Positions 58,670 through 64,000 of a stretch of DNA of 64,000 nucleotides are shown here, piece after piece; position 1 is the first letter of the stretch; each line of letters opens with the position of its first letter. The DNA lies in assembly GCA_046046245.1 (NCBI GenBank), contig JBJOKE010000018.1:1-64000 (forward strand), read 5' to 3'. Under the pieces are notes generated by a model. That model saw nothing but the letters and a program-made list of their open reading frames with translations. It ran no database searches and had not been told where the DNA came from. This DNA comes from UBA4615 sp046046245. GTDB lineage: Bacteria; Pseudomonadota; Gammaproteobacteria; Burkholderiales; Burkholderiaceae_E. The position numbers were made by a program, and so were the translations under genes.

Positions 58670-60796
58670 GTGATTCCGCAGTCCTTCATCCAGGAGCTGC
58701 TCGCCCGCGTCGACATCGTCGACGTGGTCGGTCGCCACGTGAAGCTGAAGAAGGGCGGCGCGAACTGGATGGGGCTGTGCCCCTTCCACGGCGAGAAGTC
58801 GCCGTCGTTCTCGGTCTCGCCCACCAAGCAGTTCTATCACTGCTTCGGTTGCGGCGCCCACGGCTCGGCGATCGGCTTCCTGATGGAGCACCTCGGGATG
58901 TCCTATCCCGACGCGATCCGCGACCTCGCCCGCGAGGCCGGGATGGAGGTGCCCGACGACCGCGCCTCGCGCGAGGACGATCGCCGCCGCGACCCCGACC
59001 TGCTCGACACGCTCGCGGCCGCGCAGAAGTTCTACAAGCTGCGGCTGAAGGACCATCCGCAGGCGATCGACTACCTGAAGGGCCGCGGCATGTCCGGCGA
59101 GACCGCGGCCGCGTTCGGCATCGGCTACGCGCCCGACGGCTGGCGCTCGCTCGAGGCCGCCGTGCCCGACTACTCGGCGAGGTCGCTGGTCGAGTCCGGG
59201 CTGGTGATCGAGTCCGAGGGCGACGCTCAGGGCCAGGGTCAGGGCGCGAAGAAGAAGCGCTACGACCGGTTCCGAGACCGGATCATGTTCCCGATCCGCA
59301 ACCCGCGCGGCCAGGTGATCGGCTTCGGCGGCCGCGTGCTGGGCAAGGGCGAGCCCAAGTACCTGAACTCGCCCGAGACGCCGGTGTTCTCCAAGGGCCG
59401 CGAGCTCTACGGGCTGCACGAGGGGCGCGACGCGATCCGGCGCGAGGACTGCGTCATCGTCGTCGAGGGCTACATGGACGTCGTGATGCTCGCGCAGCAC
59501 GGCGTGCGCAACGCGGTGGCCACGCTGGGCACCGCCACCACGCCCGACCACGTCCGCAAGCTGCTGCGCCTGGCCGACCGCGTGGTGTTCGCGTTCGACG
59601 GCGACGCGGCCGGCAAGCGCGCCGCCTGGCGCGCGCTCGAGGCCTGCCTGGAGCACCTGTCCGACACCCGGCGGATCGACTTCCTGTTCCTGCCGCCCGA
59701 GCACGATCCGGACAGCTTCGTCCGCGAGCGGGGTGCGGACGGCTTCCGCGAGTACCTGGCGAGCGCGTCGCCGCTGTCGGAGTTCATGCTGGACGAGCTC
59801 GGCGGCCGGGTCGACCTCGGCACGCCCGAGGGCCGCGCGCGCTTCCAGGCCGACGCGAAGCCGCTGCTGCTCGCGATGCCGCCGATCGCGCTGCGGCTGC
59901 AGCTGCTGCAGTCGGTGGCGGCGCGGGCCGGCGTGCGTGCCGAGGATCTGGAACGTTACCTGGGGCTGGCGGCCGCGGGGCCGCAAGGGCCGCTGCGCCG
60001 GCGCGACGACGCAGGAGGGCGCGACGGTGCCGGATCGGCCGGGCGTCGCGATGGGCGCCCCTCGCTCGACGCGTCCGGCGCGGACGACAGGCGGTTCGAC
60101 GCGCGGCTCGACGGTGATCCGGGCCCGGATCCGGACGGCGGCGCGTCGGCCGGCGCGGACGGATTCGACGGCGCTGGCGGGTACGGCGGGTATGGCGGGC
60201 AGGGCGGCTACGGCGGCTACGGCGGCTACGGCGGCTACGGCGGCGACGGCCGGCGTCCCTGGAACGGCTCCCCGGGCGGCCGCGGCCGGCGCGACGGCGG
60301 ACCGGACGGCGGCCGCTGGACCGGTCGGCGCGGTGACCGCTGGGGCCCCGCGCCGTTCTTCCGGCCGATGCCCGTGTCGCTCCCCGACCTGCCTCGGCGG
60401 GCCCGGCTGCTGCTGGCGCTGCATCCGTCGCTCGCCCGCGAGGCCTGGTCGACCGACTTCCTGCCCGAGCCGGTCGTCGACTGGATCGGACGGGTGGCCG
60501 CGCTGCCCGAGGGCGCGGGCTTCGCTCAGCTGGTCGAGTCGCTCGAGCAGGTCGAGCCCGATCTCGCCGCCGCGCTGAGGAGCGAGGCCGCGCAGGACCG
60601 GGGCTTGCTGGCCGGGCTGGAGCCCGAGCAGGCACGGCGCGAGTTCGAGGGAGCGCTGGTCCGCATGAAGGACCTGCGCCTGAAGGAGGAGGTCGACCGG
60701 CTCGCCGCGCAGGGGCTGGTGGACGAGGCCGAGCGGGCCCGCTATGCGGCGCTTCAGGCGCTCCGCAAGGCCCTTACAACTCCGGAAGGTACTTGA
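58670..60796 (+). CDS. dnaG: DNA primase
   Basis: DnaG makes RNA primers at the replication fork. The 708-residue protein starts at GTG 58670. The CHC2 zinc-binding domain is at residues 36-64 (GLCPFHGEKSPSFSV, HCFGCGAHG). The RNA-polymerase core and TOPRIM domain follow (VVEGYMDVVMLAQHG, FAFDGDAAGKRAAWRALEAC). A Gly/Asp/Arg-rich linker at about residues 445-560 contains four GGY units and one GGD unit. The last 150 residues are the DnaB-binding domain. It is longer than E. coli DnaG (581) mainly because of the linker. The internal rpoD promoter lies at its 3' end. Confidence 0.96.
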   Translation: MIPQSFIQELLARVDIVDVVGRHVKLKKGGANWMGLCPFHGEKSPSFSVSPTKQFYHCFGCGAHGSAIGFLMEHLGMSYPDAIRDLAREAGMEVPDDRASREDDRRRDPDLLDTLAAAQKFYKLRLKDHPQAIDYLKGRGMSGETAAAFGIGYAPDGWRSLEAAVPDYSARSLVESGLVIESEGDAQGQGQGAKKKRYDRFRDRIMFPIRNPRGQVIGFGGRVLGKGEPKYLNSPETPVFSKGRELYGLHEGRDAIRREDCVIVVEGYMDVVMLAQHGVRNAVATLGTATTPDHVRKLLRLADRVVFAFDGDAAGKRAAWRALEACLEHLSDTRRIDFLFLPPEHDPDSFVRERGADGFREYLASASPLSEFMLDELGGRVDLGTPEGRARFQADAKPLLLAMPPIALRLQLLQSVAARAGVRAEDLERYLGLAAAGPQGPLRRRDDAGGRDGAGSAGRRDGRPSLDASGADDRRFDARLDGDPGPDPDGGASAGADGFDGAGGYGGYGGQGGYGGYGGYGGYGGDGRRPWNGSPGGRGRRDGGPDGGRWTGRRGDRWGPAPFFRPMPVSLPDLPRRARLLLALHPSLAREAWSTDFLPEPVVDWIGRVAALPEGAGFAQLVESLEQVEPDLAAALRSEAAQDRGLLAGLEPEQARREFEGALVRMKDLRLKEEVDRLAAQGLVDEAERARYAALQALRKALTTPEGT
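60203..60247 (+). repeat. 9-base tandem repeat GGCGGCTAC in dnaG
   Basis: Four perfect GGCGGCTAC copies and one GGCGGCGAC variant lie in frame and encode residues 512-526 (GGY x4, GGD) of the primase linker. Confidence 0.9.
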
Positions 60797-60802
60797 TACA
60801 AT
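60773..60802 (+). promoter_or_regulatory. Internal promoter of rpoD
   Basis: TACAAT (60797-60802) with CTTACA (60773-60778) at 18-base spacing lies at the 3' end of dnaG. The -10 is 36 bases before the rpoD GTG. E. coli also has promoters for rpoD inside dnaG, so the placement fits. Confidence 0.5.
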
Positions 60803-60838
60803 AGAAGGTTTTCCCGATCCACCCATCGAGGACCGGTT

Positions 60839-63667
<2,829 letters not shown>

Positions 63668-63697
63668 CGAGCGTCGCGGTCTTTCGGGCCATTCGAG

Positions 63698-63737
63698 CGG
63701 GCGCGATCGTCGGGACGGTCGCGCCCGTCTTCGTTTC
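63698..63737 (+). terminator. Rho-independent terminator after rpoD
   Basis: CGGGCGCGA (63698-63706) pairs perfectly with TCGCGCCCG (63719-63727), with a 12-base loop, and is followed by the T-rich TCTTCGTTT. It lies 30 bases after the rpoD stop and closes the macromolecular-synthesis operon. Confidence 0.85.
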
Positions 63738-63752
63738 GAGAGGAGCAGACCC

Positions 63753-64000
63753 ATGCACGACCTCGTCATCCGCGGCGGCACGATCGTCGACGGCACCGGC
63801 GCGCCGCGCTTCGACGGCGACCTCGCCATCGACGGCGAGCGCATCGTCCAGGCCGGCGGTACCGCGGGTGCCGCGCGCCGCGTCATCGACGCGCGCGGCG
63901 CGCTGGTCACGCCCGGCTGGGTCGACGTGCACACGCACTACGACGGGCAGGCGACCTGGGATCCGTGGCTCACGCCCTCGTCGTGGCACGGCGTGACCAC
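63753..64000 (+). CDS. N-acyl-D-amino-acid deacylase-like amidohydrolase (partial, runs off window)
   Basis: The first 82 residues are present. They start with HDLVIRGGTIVDGTGAPRFD, typical of the D-aminoacylase/dihydroorotase-like amidohydrolase group, and include the metal-binding VDVHTHYDGQ and the following WDPWLTPSSWHGVTT. The family hydrolyses N-acyl-D-amino acids. AGAGGAGCAG is a strong ribosome-binding site before ATG 63753. The catalytic lysine/aspartate residues lie beyond the window. Confidence 0.85.
   Translation, partial: MHDLVIRGGTIVDGTGAPRFDGDLAIDGERIVQAGGTAGAARRVIDARGALVTPGWVDVHTHYDGQATWDPWLTPSSWHGVT

Noticed and set aside
60203..60247. Regular short repeat that might suggest a CRISPR-like array
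   Set aside because: The units are 9 bases, contiguous without spacers, and in frame within dnaG.

Overview
This is a high-GC, gene-dense 64 kb chromosomal stretch. It most likely comes from a betaproteobacterium of the Burkholderiales. The grounds are the rpsU-yqeY-dnaG-rpoD operon, the tsaE-amiC-mutL-miaA neighbourhood, a ybiB-cobA pair next to a nitrate-reductase remnant, and a Bug-type tripartite tricarboxylate receptor. Genus is not assignable from the sequence alone. About 55 protein genes cover nearly all of it. I saw no rRNA, tRNA, CRISPR array, insertion sequence or prophage. The longest gaps without a gene are about 110 to 185 bases, and each is described below.

Region 1 (1-19551) is mostly housekeeping. 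It opens inside tamB, behind an in-frame Gln-Pro hexanucleotide repeat. Then come a GFA-domain enzyme, gntK and gnd (gluconate/6-phosphogluconate), and a version of the conserved queG-tsaE-amiC-mutL-miaA neighbourhood. That neighbourhood is interrupted by an O-GlcNAc-transferase-like TPR protein, a chromate transporter, a DedA protein and a Bcr/CflA-type exporter. It ends with an AEC transporter and xerD.

Region 2 (19629-38511) is a catabolic island made of three linked modules. (a) A homoprotocatechuate meta-cleavage module: hpaR and an FAH-domain gene face hpaF-hpaE-hpaD across a 168-base spacer holding two near-identical palindromes 84 bases apart. (b) A ketopantoate-reductase-like gene and a LysR regulator precede an apparent five-gene operon: amidase, small partner protein, BKACE (DUF849) enzyme, glutaredoxin-DinB fusion and Bug receptor. 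(c) A PEP-mutase/isocitrate-lyase-family enzyme diverges from a GntR regulator, which is followed by a complete dipeptide-type ABC transporter and a cysteine hydrolase. Three copies of the palindrome TTGCATRCAA flank the GntR gene and identify its likely regulon.

Region 3 (38512-57682) mixes core and accessory genes: ybaK, plsY, an RlmN-like radical SAM enzyme, a DUF5666 lipoprotein behind a striking AT-rich spacer, and a single-chain biotin-dependent acyl-CoA carboxylase with an EamA permease. Also here are an FAH-family enzyme, an M20 deacylase divergent from a second EamA permease, an HDOD protein, tsaD, a degenerate remnant of the NasA C-terminus, ybiB, cobA, a BaiN-like flavoprotein and a Lon-like AAA ATPase without a protease domain.

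Region 4 (57868-64000) is the macromolecular-synthesis operon rpsU-yqeY-dnaG-rpoD, with a hairpin after rpsU, an internal promoter before rpoD and a strong terminator after rpoD. RpoD carries an unusual N-terminal Lys/Ala/Pro-rich extension of about 260 residues. An amidohydrolase gene runs off the end.

The best candidates for something undescribed are the amidase-BKACE-Grx/DinB operon with its GntR/ABC neighbour, and a window-wide promoter pattern. Nine core genes have a TANNNT element only 6-9 bases before the start codon with no clear ribosome-binding site, which suggests leaderless mRNAs. Many other genes have the element about 26-41 bases upstream, usually with a Shine-Dalgarno sequence.
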